Assembly: GCF_040939785.1 (NCBI RefSeq)
Contig: NZ_CP162553.1
Coordinates: forward strand, 6,901,001 to 6,965,000
DNA from: Bradyrhizobium lupini
Lineage (GTDB): Bacteria > Pseudomonadota > Alphaproteobacteria > Rhizobiales > Xanthobacteraceae
Direction of reading: 5' to 3'
DNA: 64,000 nt
Shown: piece by piece, positions 39,742 through 48,408 of the stretch
How the letters are laid out: every line of letters starts with the position of its first letter
How positions within the stretch are numbered: the stretch's first letter is position 1
The notes under the pieces: model-generated
Told to the model about the DNA's origin: nothing
Databases searched by the model: none
Seen by the model: the letters and a program-made list of their open reading frames with translations, nothing else
Program-made: the position numbers and the translations under genes

Positions 39742-40656
39742 TCACTTTCCTTTCGCTTGTTTTGCACGCCGCTTGATGCATTTCATTTGCGCATCTTGCT
39801 TTGCCTGATCGTCGTCGTGCAGATAGTGCGCCATAGCTGCCGTCGACGACCACTGACCCTTCTTCATTAGCTGCGTTTCCGTGAGCCCGGATGTGCCTTG
39901 CTTCGGTCGTGCCGCGGTGGCGGCCGAAAGAGGTAAAAGTTAGCTCGGGCCGTTAACCTGCAGCCAAGATAATCCTCTTCGTGATGCGTTGGACTTGAGT
40001 CAGCGTCTCGCCCTTGCCAAACCAGGGTAGACTGCTCCCATCACGTCGCAACATCAGACCTCCTGTCGGACGCAGCTCCTTGATCGCGTCGAGCTCTGCC
40101 ATTAGCAGCGGGTAAAGTGCCTTCCCCTTGGCGTTGAATAGGGGGTCCCAAGATCCAGTGCTGGTCTTGTAGTTGATGACGTAGACGTGGCTCGGGGGGC
40201 GGTAGTGATCAGCCGTGGAACGAATGAAAATGTGGGCCTCGCGTTGAAGCAACTCCCAGCCGATTAGTGCACTGGTGGCAAGCGACGGATAACCCATTTC
40301 GATCGCTTTCGTCCGGAAAGCTGCAAGCTCCGCAAAGGTCGCGTGCGACGTTTCGCGCGAACTGGACTGCAGGCCCATCTTTTCGAAGGGATTCCGAGGC
40401 GGGAGCAAGCCCGGATGTGCTCGGGAAATGGCGTTCCATGCGCTACGTGCGGTCTTCATCGCGTGATTGACGTCGTACGGCGTTCGATCTTTTCGCCTTT
40501 CACTTCTTTGAAGAGCAGTCTTTCGAAGAGCTGATCGACGAAAGCGGTGTCAATACTTGCGACCCGGCGCGTCCCCAGTCGTCGGCCATCTTGCAAGATG
40601 TACTCACCGATTATTTTGATGCCAGTCTCATGAACCCGGCACTGACCGGGGCTCAA
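39742..40656 (-). pseudogene. degenerate tyrosine integrase beside tRNA-Gly
   Basis: Three minus-strand pieces of one integrase: IKIIGEYILQDGRRLGTRRV with FVDQLFERLLFKEVKGEKIE (40,456-40,656), then AWNAISRAHPGLLPPRNPFE, AIEMGYPSLATSALIGWELLQREA and SHVYVINYKTSTGSWDPLFN (39,953-40,459), and at 39,742-39,912 GLTETQLMKKGQWSSTAAMA followed by HYLHDDDQAK with the nucleophile Tyr. Stops or shifts separate the pieces, and the box II HxxR region is missing. It is the scar of an old element that used tRNA-Gly. The tRNA itself is intact. Confidence 0.75.
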
Positions 40657-40864
40657 AGGCTGAAGTCGCTTAGCTGTCTTCTGGGGACCACGTTTGACGG
40701 TAGAGATGAAACATCCAATCTACCGTGCCGATGACCACGCCAATGCCAATCGGATTTTGCGTCCTCGCCGCCCATGCGCCAGCTATCTGAAGCTCGACCT
40801 GAACAGCACATCCTGCAAGAACTCATCCTGCAGGATGCGGTGTACATACTGCCAGCAAGAGATG

Positions 40865-41140
40865 TTAGCGGCAGACGTAGCTGCCGTTAACCAGAACGCG
40901 GACACAGGCGGTGCCCACCGCAGCCGCACCAACTGCCGCGCCGCCTACGACCGCACGCCTGGTGGAGCGCCGTGCAACGCCGGCCACTGACACGGGTGTC
41001 AAGGGGCGTCCGACCCGTGCTTCTGCCCGGCCTAGCGAGAGCGACAGGCCTTCGTCGGCCGACCAGTCGATTGAGCCGGACACTCCGAGGGCGATCACGG
41101 CACCTGCGAGTGATAATCTTGTGAGCATGCCACGCTTCAT
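40865..41140 (-). CDS. small exported protein, 91 aa
   Basis: MKRGMLTRLSLAGAVIALGV is a signal peptide; the mature part has GRAEARVGRPLTPVSVAGVA, RRSTRRAVVGGAAVGAAAVG and a Cys pair at the end (TACVRVLVNGSYVCR) that may form a disulfide. This is a common plan in Bradyrhizobium periplasmic proteins. A near-perfect FixK-type box lies 60 bases upstream (41,200-41,213). Function unknown. Confidence 0.65.
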   Translation of the reverse strand: MKRGMLTRLSLAGAVIALGVSGSIDWSADEGLSLSLGRAEARVGRPLTPVSVAGVARRSTRRAVVGGAAVGAAAVGTACVRVLVNGSYVCR

Positions 41141-41199
41141 GATGGTCTCCGTCCTGTGAGAGTGAATTTGGATCGCTCCATGGTTCGCTGCTCGGACCA

Positions 41200-41213
41200 T
41201 TGATCAAGGTCAA
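41200..41213. promoter_or_regulatory. FixK/FNR-like box, one mismatch
   Basis: TTGATCAAGGTCAA against the consensus TTGAT-N4-ATCAA; one base differs in the right half. It lies 60 bases before the minus-strand start at 41,140, a fitting distance for an activator. Confidence 0.45.
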
Positions 41214-41308
41214 GGAATCGCAAGAAAACGGTGCAGCTGGTAAGCGCGGGCGACACGCGAAGACGCTTCCAGCAGAATGGGGGCGGGAGCGACAGCTTCT
41301 CCGACTCT

Positions 41309-41482
41309 TTACTTCTGCACGCAGAGCGGTCTCAGCGTCTCGTCGCTGCTGCGCGCTTTCGCGTATTCCATCAACGCCATCCGGGCTACCTCGCAACGCT
41401 CTGCGCTTGAAAACTCTTGTGTCGATATGACGGCGCCATTCGCGACGCCAAGCCAGCTGATGACGACCAGAACATAGGTCAT
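41309..41482 (-). CDS. small protein with N-terminal hydrophobic helix, 57 aa
   Basis: A strong ribosome site (GGGGGAGGATACC) precedes MTYVLVVISWLGVANGAVIS, likely a signal peptide, and the rest reads EFSSAERCEVARMALMEYAK and ETLRPLCVQK with two Cys. Proteins of this type are numerous in Bradyrhizobium. Function unknown. Confidence 0.65.
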   Translation of the reverse strand: MTYVLVVISWLGVANGAVISTQEFSSAERCEVARMALMEYAKARSSDETLRPLCVQK

Positions 41483-41575
41483 GGTATCCTCCCCCTAGGC
41501 GTCGATCTCCTGAGCGCAGATTGGCGCGAGAGGCGGCGGCTCAATGAGCGCCGCCCATCGCGCCATCATCAAGCT

Positions 41576-41907
41576 CTATTGGCACACATACATGATGCCA
41601 TCACCGCCCTTCACCAACGAGCCTGGGACGCATCCGGTGCAATTGCGCGCCGCATAGTCGGCCAGCCGCTATAGCCGTAACTCCACGATCCGCCGAAGTA
41701 ATAGGCTCGCACCGCGTACCAGGGCAAACCGTCATTCGTGTAGTAGTGACCGCGATAATAAGGAGTGACGTACAATCGGGCGGCCGCTTGGGCGTTGTCG
41801 AGTCGCAGCGAGATCCCGCCTCGGTCGGTCAAGCCAATGAACAGCGTCGTGCCGCATACGAGCGCGGCGACGGCAACGGCAATCTTCCTTGCGCTTATCG
41901 ACTTCAT
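41576..41907 (-). pseudogene. small exported protein gene with a frameshift near its end
   Basis: MKSISARKIAVAVAALVCGT begins a signal peptide; the mature part has LYVTPYYRGHYYTNDGLPWY, typical of exported Bradyrhizobium proteins, to about WSYGYSGW. There the frame runs into an Arg-rich end at 41,611. The neighbouring frame gives the usual C-terminus DYAARNCTGCVPGSLVKGGD and GIMYVCQ with a stop at 41,576. One base was gained or lost near 41,660. The protein would otherwise be about 109 residues with a Cys pair. Confidence 0.6.
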
Positions 41908-42167
41908 GGACGTTCTCAAAAAATGAACTTCAACGCCACAACAGGGCGGCGATTTGCGTTAGATCAAGGGAATCAAACAAATCGAATCTGCTTCTCCTTC
42001 GAATTCGCCGAATCAGTTCGGATCAAATAATGCAGATCTGGAGGATAGCGCTCCAGCCCGACAAGTGCGGCCCGCCATCGGAAAGCTCGCTGTCACGGTG
42101 GCAGCGCCGGCTCTCTCTGCACTGGAGCCAAGTATGCAATTGTGCGAGTGCTTTTCGCCAGAATGCT

Positions 42168-42458
42168 TCAGGCAGTCGGGGACGAGCTCGGAGACGGCAT
42201 CGCGGTTCGGGATCTGCTCTTCATCATCTCTGCCGATCGGTTCGTAGGATCCTGTTGCGCAGCGACCAATTTGCTGAACGCAAAGAAGAATCTGGCGACG
42301 ATACCCTCGTCCGATCCGGGCTCATCACGAAGCGCCTCTGCCGCCATAAGCGACCAGCTTCTTGCCTCAGCCATCCAGACGGTGCGGTTTGCCGCATCCT
42401 CACTTGCGAGCTGCCGACAAAGTGCTGCGCGCGAACTCAGCTCGAATTGACTCATCAT
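42168..42458 (-). CDS. small helical protein, 96 aa
   Basis: GGGAGGGACG precedes MMSQFELSSRAALCRQLASE and NRTVWMAEARSWSLMAAEAL. The N-terminal 50 residues follow the pattern SxxAxLCRxLAxxEPxNRxxWxAEAExW that recurs in many small Bradyrhizobium proteins. The last 40 residues are less regular and might be affected by an indel. Function unknown. Confidence 0.6.
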   Translation of the reverse strand: MMSQFELSSRAALCRQLASEDAANRTVWMAEARSWSLMAAEALRDEPGSDEGIVARFFFAFSKLVAAQQDPTNRSAEMMKSRSRTAMPSPSSSPTA

Positions 42459-42863
42459 CGTCCCTCCCTGCCAGAAGCTCGATGTACGCGGTGAGAACTC
42501 TGCGTTGCGTGCCACATCTCTGCAATTGACCTTCCGGTCATTGTACCAAGGGGCATGTCACAGCCACTGACCAAGCCGCGCGATACTACGCGAGGCGGTG
42601 TTGCGAAAATTCAGTTTGTTGATCTGGCTCAAGCGACGCCGCATTCGAACGCGGTGAACATTAGCCTGCTGCAGCGTGCGTGCGCTTACCAGTGAAGCGC
42701 CACCGATGCATCAGCAAGTGCTTCACCAGGGGCGCGCCGCGGCGGAAGCAACGGCGGCTCGATTTAGGCAGCCATGCCCATGCAGGTCGCATTTCTTCGC
42801 CAATCCTGCCGCCGTGGCCCGTTGCTTGCCAGACGAAGGTCTGCGGCGGCAATGGCGCCGACA
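42459..42863. other. intergenic region with a weak FixK-like box
   Basis: 405 bases between divergent small genes. TTGATCTGGCTCAA at 42,619-42,632 has one mismatch to TTGAT-N4-ATCAA. It lies about 230 bases from the start at 42,864. I see no gene or terminator here. Confidence 0.4.
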
Positions 42864-43298
42864 ATGCCCATCTCGCGATATCTGGTCTATGTCGGCGGTG
42901 CGTTGCTCGCGATGCTCTTCGTTGTGGACGCCCTGGTGCAGGATCGGCCTGCCATCCACGGTGGAGCTGCGCGCTCCGCGACCATCCGCATCCATTCCGA
43001 TTGGAAATTGCCCGAGCGGGTCGTTCTCGACACTAGCCTGCCGACGATCGTCGCAACCGACATCGCCAAGGTCGAGCCTGGTGCCCTGCCGGGCGCCGAC
43101 CTCTCACAGAGGCGCGCTCGCGAGGCCTTCGCTCAGCTAGGAGCAGCCGATGCCGAACGACCGCCGGCGCGTCCGTCGACAAAAGCTGATGTGAAGCCGC
43201 AGCGTCAAAACAAAAGTGCGAGGAGGCACATCGAAAGAAATATCCGGCTCGTCGCGCGGCCGCCGCAGTACGGCTGGTTTGGCAACCAGGTTTGGTGA
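42864..43298 (+). CDS. single-TM protein with basic periplasmic tail, 144 aa
   Basis: MPISRYLVYVGGALLAMLFV is an N-terminal TM or uncleaved signal. DRPAIHGGAARSATIRIHSD, WKLPERVVLDTSLPTIVA and a Lys/Arg-rich tail (PQRQNKSARRHIERNIRLVA) follow. This form (MPISRYxxYVGGxLLAxLFVxDAL) is frequent in Bradyrhizobium. An ATG 12 bases upstream is an alternative start. Function unknown. Confidence 0.65.
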   Translation: MPISRYLVYVGGALLAMLFVVDALVQDRPAIHGGAARSATIRIHSDWKLPERVVLDTSLPTIVATDIAKVEPGALPGADLSQRRAREAFAQLGAADAERPPARPSTKADVKPQRQNKSARRHIERNIRLVARPPQYGWFGNQVW

Positions 43299-43394
43299 GC
43301 ATCTTCGGAGGGGGCGCCCGCCATCGACACTATCAACGAGTGCACGTCGAGGCATTGCCCAATCAAACGTCCTTTAAGATCGGGAGTAACTGGC

Positions 43395-43658
43395 ATGAGT
43401 GAAACGTCAAGGTCTGACGACATCGATCGTCGCGGGGCTCTTTCATTGCTCGGATGGGCCGCTGTATTCGGATTGGCGGCATCCGGCACGGTGCTGTTAG
43501 GAACAGAAGTGTCGGCGCAGACGATCGGCATGGAGCGACGCCAGGAGAGGCGGGGAGCCCGCCACGAACGGCGTCAGGAACGGCGCACGGGCCGGACTGA
43601 ACGCCGCCAGGAAAGGCGTACAGGGCGCACGGAGCGCCGTGAAGAGCAGCGCAACTAG
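43395..43658 (+). CDS. exported arginine-rich repeat protein, 87 aa
   Basis: The N-terminus MSETSRSDDIDRRGALSLLG has a twin Arg before a hydrophobic helix (WAAVFGLAASGTVLLGTEVS) ending in VSAQ, compatible with Tat or Sec export. The mature part is a run of ERRQERRTGRT repeats, about two thirds Arg, Glu and Gln. Such a charged zipper could bind acidic polymers (LPS, polyphosphate). Related Bradyrhizobium proteins exist but I know no function. Confidence 0.65.
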   Translation: MSETSRSDDIDRRGALSLLGWAAVFGLAASGTVLLGTEVSAQTIGMERRQERRGARHERRQERRTGRTERRQERRTGRTERREEQRN

Positions 43659-43730
43659 GACGTCAACATGCTCTCACCGATCATCGTTGGCCGGCAGATG
43701 TCTGCTTGATCGCGATCCGGAAGCTGGCGG

Positions 43731-44006
43731 ATGCCGCAGACCTGGTACGTCACATTCGAGGTGCACAAGCGTGGGACCTTGCCGAAGCGGCGAAGTCCAC
43801 GGGAGACACGCACATTCGAGAGCGAAGCCGAGGCGCGGGCTTTCGCGCGAGAGAAATTCAGTGAGGGATTGATCGTGTTTGCAGGCACGCTCAATCCCTT
43901 TTTGCCACGACGGCTGATTCCCTCGAGCGACATTCCGTCCTGGATAGAGCAAGACCGAGGCGAAGAGGTTGGCGGCCACGATGACAAGCGCGACCCGGAG
44001 AAATAG
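43731..44006 (+). CDS. hypothetical protein, 91 aa
   Basis: MPQTWYVTFEVHKRGTLPKR, TFESEAEARAFAREKFSEGL and FAGTLNPFLPRRLIPSSDIP. The pattern TRTFESEAEARxFAREKxxEG...AGTLNP is one I associate with small rhizobial proteins of unknown role. It is cytoplasmic, with no signal. The start at 43,731 is the first ATG of the frame. Confidence 0.65.
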   Translation: MPQTWYVTFEVHKRGTLPKRRSPRETRTFESEAEARAFAREKFSEGLIVFAGTLNPFLPRRLIPSSDIPSWIEQDRGEEVGGHDDKRDPEK

Positions 44007-44181
44007 GCAGCATGTCTTGGTGCTTCATGCCGATATCGCGCTCGAAATGTCTTGAGTGTTGCCATTATGGCACGTGGAGTTTGTGCCCTCGCCCGTAGAG
44101 TTTCAGCTGGAAGTTGGGGGATGATCGCAGTGCAACAAGTCGCCGTTCGAGCAATCAAAAAGCGGCCGGCAAGGAGAGAGC

Positions 44182-44937
44182 ATGATGAAAAGACTTCTGC
44201 TGACAACCATTGGCGTGGTGACGCTGGCCATGGGACCCGCCATGGCTGCCGATATGGCCGTGAAGGCGCCGCCCCCGGCACCGATTATTCCGATCTACAA
44301 TTGGACGGGGCTCTACATCGGCGGCAATGGTGGCTGGGCGCAGAACCACAATTGTGTCGATTTCCTTGACGCGGCCGGCATCGCCGTCGCTTCCGGCTGC
44401 CGCGATCGTTCCGGTGGTGTTATCGGTGGCCAGCTTGGTTATCGCTGGCAGGCCAGCCAGTGGGTGTTTGGTTTGGAAGCTCAGGGCGATTGGGCGGATT
44501 TGAGCAATCAGCGCGTCAGCCTGTTCGATCCAACGCTCTCCACGCGCGCCAAAACGAGCGCTATCGGCCTCTTCACCGGCCAGATTGGCTACGCCTGGAA
44601 TGCGTCACTGCTCTACGTGAAGGGCGGCGCTGCGGTGACAGACAATCGCCTCAGCGTACTTGATACTGCGACCGGCGCCGAGCTCGCGGCGCAAAGCGCA
44701 ACCCGCTGGGGTGGTGTTATCGGTGTCGGATTCGAGTATGGCTTCACGCCGAACTGGTCGGTGGGTCTCGAATACGACCATCTGTTCATGGGGCACCGGA
44801 ATAATTCGTTTACGGTCGCTGATCCGCGACTTGCTGCTTTCGTGAACGATCGGATCACCCAGGACGTGGATATGCTCACCGTGCGCTTCAACTACCGGTT
44901 TGGCTGGGGCAGCAATCCGGTCGTCGCGAGGTATTGA
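44182..44937 (+). CDS. outer-membrane beta-barrel protein, Omp31/Omp25 type
   Basis: 251 residues. Signal peptide MMKRLLLTTIGVVTLAMGPA-MAADM, then the diagnostic start PPPAPIIPIYNWTGLYIGGN. An eight-strand pattern follows (GGVIGGQLGYRWQASQWVFG, GQIGYAWNASLLYVKGGAAV, GVIGVGFEYGFTPNWSVGLE), ending with aromatic residues (DMLTVRFNYRFGW...). It belongs to the rhizobial/brucellar Omp25/31 family and has its own terminator at 44,963. Confidence 0.9.
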   Translation: MMKRLLLTTIGVVTLAMGPAMAADMAVKAPPPAPIIPIYNWTGLYIGGNGGWAQNHNCVDFLDAAGIAVASGCRDRSGGVIGGQLGYRWQASQWVFGLEAQGDWADLSNQRVSLFDPTLSTRAKTSAIGLFTGQIGYAWNASLLYVKGGAAVTDNRLSVLDTATGAELAAQSATRWGGVIGVGFEYGFTPNWSVGLEYDHLFMGHRNNSFTVADPRLAAFVNDRITQDVDMLTVRFNYRFGWGSNPVVARY

Positions 44938-44962
44938 ACTCTCCCGATCGGATGTCTTCAGG

Positions 44963-44991
44963 GGGCCGGCAGCAACCGGCCCTCTTTTTTT
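44963..44991 (+). terminator. Rho-independent terminator after the Omp gene
   Basis: GGGCCGG-CAGCAA-CCGGCCC followed by TC and seven T. It ends the Omp transcript. Confidence 0.9.
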
Positions 44992-45012
44992 GCGCTTTGT
45001 CGCGTCCTATCC

Positions 45013-45251
45013 TCAGCGCCTGACCACGCGATCGACCGGACCGCCGGGATTGGTCGGAGTGCCGGGCCGCACTGCTTCTCGTGCGGCAGCGCGCGCGACG
45101 GGACGCACTCCAGGACGACGCCCGGTCTTGCAACGCAATGCGCGGGATAGTCCAACGTATTGGCAGTATGCGACGGCGTTGGCGCTCCCAGAACTCGTGA
45201 AGACGAACCCGACCGTCATCAATGCAACTGCTAATGCGATGATGGCTTCAT
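45013..45251 (-). pseudogene. small exported protein gene with compensated frameshifts
   Basis: AGGAGG precedes an ATG at 45,251, but the frame closes after six codons. One added base would give MK-x-IIALAVALMTVGFVF, the usual signal peptide of this protein type. The frame then runs through SGSANAVAYCQYVG, shifts locally (the expected YPAHCVARPGVVL is present in another frame), and returns to RPVARAAAREAVRPGTPTNP and GGPVDRV. So three indels are inferred in 240 bases. Ancestral function unknown. Confidence 0.5.
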
Positions 45252-45299
45252 TTTTGGCCTCCTGTTTTTGGAGCCGTAGTGGAAGCCTGCGCGTTGCGG

Positions 45300-45805
45300 A
45301 CGTTACCGGCACAACGGTTCGTCTGCCGCGAGGATCGTCCGATGCGGCTCTCGCGCCATACCATGTCGATCGCTCAAAACTGTTCGTGCTGGAGCGGCTG
45401 GATTCCGTCGAGCAGGTCGATGCTGACCGGGTCTCTCGGGCGATCGAATACACCCGGTTTCCTTACACGATGTCTTCGAATGACAGCCTCATTGAAGAGG
45501 AGGGATTGCTGTTACGGGCCGCCGATCTCATCGGTCAGCTCGGCAATCCCAACTATCTGAAGAAGTCCAACGCGCTGTTCTACGAATTCGAGGAGATCGG
45601 TCTCAACAAGACCCTGGGCTACGCGACGCCGGCGGATATCGTTTACAAATATCCGCCATTCTCTTGGAGTAACGTAGCTCCCCAGATCCAGCCGGCGATA
45701 CGTCATCTCAACGTGACGTCCCGAGGCCGGCAATGGATAGCGAGTCTCTACGGCAACGTAGTTCGGGCCGAGCGCGAGCTGACTCTGTCCGGACCACAGC
45801 CCTAG
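45300..45805 (+). CDS. hypothetical protein, C-terminal part clear, start uncertain
   Basis: About 165 residues: LAPYHVDRSKLFVLERLDSV, DRVSRAIEYTRFPYTMSSND, LLLRAADLIGQLGNPNYLKK, NALFYEFEEIGLNKTLGYAT. This resembles the C-terminal part of a Bradyrhizobiaceae family that I recall as metal-dependent phosphohydrolase-like, where RAADLIGQL...YLKK lies near the end. No ATG or GTG with a ribosome site starts the frame, so the 5' part may be lost. It ends in an 18-base tandem duplication. Confidence 0.5.
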
Positions 45806-45824
45806 ACCGGACCACAGCCCTAGA
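45789..45824. repeat. 18-bp tandem duplication with stop codon
   Basis: CCGGACCACAGCCCTAGA occurs twice in a row. The first copy holds the TAG of the upstream gene; the second is non-coding. Recent slippage is the likely cause. Confidence 0.8.
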
Positions 45825-45837
45825 AGAGGCTCGACGC

Positions 45838-45851
45838 TTGATCTGGATCAA
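45838..45851. promoter_or_regulatory. perfect FixK/FNR box
   Basis: TTGATCTGGATCAA, an exact TTGAT-N4-ATCAA. It lies 37-50 bases before the AI-2E transporter start, where it could activate transcription under low oxygen, or repress if it overlaps the promoter. Confidence 0.8.
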
Positions 45852-45887
45852 GCGTGCGGCGTGAGAGCAGGGCTAGTTCGCCTCAGC

Positions 45888-47003
45888 ATGCGCGGCATGG
45901 CTGAAGGCGCGTCCGTGAAAACACTCCGTCAGATATTCTCCGGAGACGAGATCATCCAGCTTCTGATCCGGCTCGGATTGCTGGGGCTGCTGCTCGTCTG
46001 GGCGCTCCTGCTGGTCCGTCCATTCATCCCCATTTTGGCCTGGAGTGTCGTGCTTGCTGCTGCGCTGAACCCGGCTTTTCGGCGCCTCAGCGACATTCTC
46101 GGCGGACGGCCGAAGCTTGCGGCGACGATCCTCACGCTCGTCAACCTGGCTGTGGTGATCGGACCGGCGACCTGGCTGGGCATGGGCGCGGTCGACGGGA
46201 TCACCGATCTTGCCGCCCAGGTGACGGCCGGTGAATTGCATGTGCCTTCGCCGCCGCAGTCGCTCAAGGAGTGGCCAGTCATCGGGCCTCAGCTCTTCGA
46301 TCTCTGGGATCAGGCGACGACCAACCTCCGGTCGCTCTTGCGCGCGGTCGTGCCCTATTTGAAGCCATTCGCGACCACCTTGCTTGGGTTTGCCGGCAAT
46401 GCCGGTGTGGGAACGGTCAAGTTTCTGCTGTCGGTGGCGGTGGCCGGCGTGCTGTTTCCGTATGGACCTCAGCTCGTGGCCGCAGGGCGCAGCTTTCTGT
46501 CCCGCATCGTGCCGGACCAAAGCGAGCATTTTCTGGACCTGGCAGGAGCCACGATCCGTGCGGTGGCTCAAGGCGTGATCGGCGTTGCCATCATCCAAGC
46601 CTTGCTGGCGGGAATAGGTTTCAAGCTCGCCGGCATCGCCAGCGCGGGCCTTCTTGCTTTCGTGGTGCTGTTGCTGTCGATCGTGCAGATCGGCGGGACC
46701 ATCGTCATCCTGCCGGTCATCATCTGGATATGGACCGACAAGGAATTCCCGATCGCGCTCCTGCTGACGGTGTTTCTCGTGATCGTGTCGGTGCTCGACA
46801 ATATCCTGAAACCGCTCGTCATGGGGCGCGGCCTGACCACGCCGGCGCTGGTCATCCTGATCGGAGTGATCGGCGGAACTCTCTTCCATGGAATCATCGG
46901 CCTCTTCATCGGACCGATCATTCTGTCTGTCGTCTGGGAGTTGACAGTCGCCTGGATCCGCGCCGAACGGGCTGCGCCCGCACAGCTGGCAATCGAGCGT
47001 TGA
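45888..47003 (+). CDS. AI-2E (PerM/YhhT) family transporter
   Basis: 371 residues with seven or eight TM helices. LLGLLLVWALLLVRPFIPIL, AWSVVLAAALNPAFRRLSDI, and the long C-terminal block IIQALLAGIGFKLAGIASAG, LLLSIVQIGGTIVILPVIIW, DNILKPLVMGRGLTTPALVI and GIIGLFIGPIILSVVWELT are typical. The family includes AI-2 exporters and Na+/H+ antiporters, so substrate cannot be set. The start is at 45,888 or 45,897. A FixK box stands upstream. Confidence 0.88.
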   Translation: MRGMAEGASVKTLRQIFSGDEIIQLLIRLGLLGLLLVWALLLVRPFIPILAWSVVLAAALNPAFRRLSDILGGRPKLAATILTLVNLAVVIGPATWLGMGAVDGITDLAAQVTAGELHVPSPPQSLKEWPVIGPQLFDLWDQATTNLRSLLRAVVPYLKPFATTLLGFAGNAGVGTVKFLLSVAVAGVLFPYGPQLVAAGRSFLSRIVPDQSEHFLDLAGATIRAVAQGVIGVAIIQALLAGIGFKLAGIASAGLLAFVVLLLSIVQIGGTIVILPVIIWIWTDKEFPIALLLTVFLVIVSVLDNILKPLVMGRGLTTPALVILIGVIGGTLFHGIIGLFIGPIILSVVWELTVAWIRAERAAPAQLAIER

Positions 47004-47148
47004 CCTCCATGAGCTCGATGGAAGCTCTCGGCTGAAGATACGACGACCGGTCGGAGATGGTGGTGGAAATGCCTGGCTCACCCGCTGACGTTGCTCTGAC
47101 CGTCGATGCCGGGCGTCGACATGCTGCAACATTTGCGGTGTGAGTGCC

Positions 47149-48261
47149 ATGGACACCATTCTTGTCATCAATGCCGGCTCCTCTGATCTCCGATTCCAGA
47201 TCTACTCTGTCGAAGGAGACGGCAGGCTACGGCAACGGCTCAAGGGGCAAATGGACGGCATCGGGCGCTGTCCGCGCTTGCGGGCGAGCAAGGCTGGCGG
47301 TGGTCCGCTCGCCAATCGCGCTTATCCAGTCGAAACAGTGCCGGATGTTGCGGCTGCGATGGACATCACCAGCACCTGGTTGCGGGACGAGCTTCATATA
47401 AATCCGATTGCAGTCGGGCACCGCGTCATTCACGGTTGTACAGAGCATGACCGGCCGGTCCTCATCGATCACGAAGTCCTGGCGTGCCTGGAGCGGTTGA
47501 CCGCGTTGACGCCGTTTGACCTCCCGCATAATCTGGCGCCAATCCGTTCGATCCTGGCAAATTTCCTGGCGCTCCCGCAGGTCGCCTGCTTCGACACCGC
47601 ATTTCACCGAACGCGTGCCGCGGTCGCCGACGATTGTGCCATTCCCCCTCAGCTCTATGCCGAGGGCGTACGACGCTACGGCTCTCATGGTCTCACTTAC
47701 GAATATATTGCGAAGGCCTTGCCCAGGATTGCGCCGGAAATCGCGATGAGACGGGTGATAGTCGCGCGCCTCGGGAGCGAGGCATCGATGTGCGCGCTCA
47801 GCGGTGGACTAAGCGTAGAGAGCACAATGGCCTTCACCGCGCTCGACGGATTGCCGATGGGGGTGCGAGCGGGGCAAATCGATCCGAAAGTCGCGGTCCG
47901 CGGTGATATGCGTCAGCTCAAAGCAAGTAAGGACGCGAGCGCGAAGTTCGCCATCGATCATTTCGTTTATCGAATCGGTCTCAACGCGGGCATGCTCGCA
48001 GCTGCGTTGCAGGGCCTTGACGCGTTCGTCTTCACGGCAGAGGTCGGCGACAACTCCGCATTGCTCCGTTCGCGCGTGGCGGAGCAGCTCGCATGGCTCG
48101 GTGTCAAGCTCGATGCAAAAGAGAACGCACTGCAATCGCGGCTGATATCGTCTCCAGCGAGCCGCATCCCGGTCTACGTCGTGCCCTCCGACGAGGATAT
48201 CATGATCGCCAGGCACACGCTGGCACTGCTGATGAACCGTAGCCCGGGAGCGCCAAGCTGA
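47149..48261 (+). CDS. acetate-kinase homologue with degenerate active site
   Basis: 370 residues, about 30 short of normal AckA. NAGSSDLRFQIYSVEG, VGHRVIHGCTEHDRPVLID, FDTAFHRT and RYGSHGLTYEYIA keep the fold and the Arg and Asp ligands. But HLGNGASMCA reads RLGSEASMCA (the His and Asn are lost) and GIGENS reads EVGDNS (the catalytic Glu region changed). After GQIDPKVAVR a block of about 30 residues is missing before GDMRQLKASKDA. Catalysis is doubtful. It may be a regulatory pseudo-enzyme or a decaying gene, although the ORF has no frameshift. The usual partner phosphoketolase is absent. Confidence 0.8.
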   Translation: MDTILVINAGSSDLRFQIYSVEGDGRLRQRLKGQMDGIGRCPRLRASKAGGGPLANRAYPVETVPDVAAAMDITSTWLRDELHINPIAVGHRVIHGCTEHDRPVLIDHEVLACLERLTALTPFDLPHNLAPIRSILANFLALPQVACFDTAFHRTRAAVADDCAIPPQLYAEGVRRYGSHGLTYEYIAKALPRIAPEIAMRRVIVARLGSEASMCALSGGLSVESTMAFTALDGLPMGVRAGQIDPKVAVRGDMRQLKASKDASAKFAIDHFVYRIGLNAGMLAAALQGLDAFVFTAEVGDNSALLRSRVAEQLAWLGVKLDAKENALQSRLISSPASRIPVYVVPSDEDIMIARHTLALLMNRSPGAPS

Positions 48262-48324
48262 GCGTCATGATCGGGCTCCCTGGTGGCCGGGGTGTGCGCA
48301 ATGCGCGTGCACGCCCGCGGCACG

Positions 48325-48338
48325 TTGATCTGCATCAA
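48325..48338. promoter_or_regulatory. perfect FixK/FNR box
   Basis: TTGATCTGCATCAA, exact TTGAT-N4-ATCAA, centred about 77 bases before the channel start at 48,409. This is a typical class I/II activator position relative to a promoter in between. Confidence 0.78.
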
Positions 48339-48408
48339 ACGCCCGCATCGTACCGCGGGCCGGATGGCAGTGCTGACCAATCAAACCGCACCAGTCCGGG
48401 AGCTCGCG

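Noticed and set aside
41958..41975. Possible FixK box in GATCAAGGGAATCAA
   Set aside because: The halves are in the same orientation (two ATCAA-type half sites), not an inverted repeat.
45873..47171. 432-codon minus-strand ORF opposite the AI-2E transporter
   Set aside because: His/Arg/Gln-rich antisense product with no known pattern.
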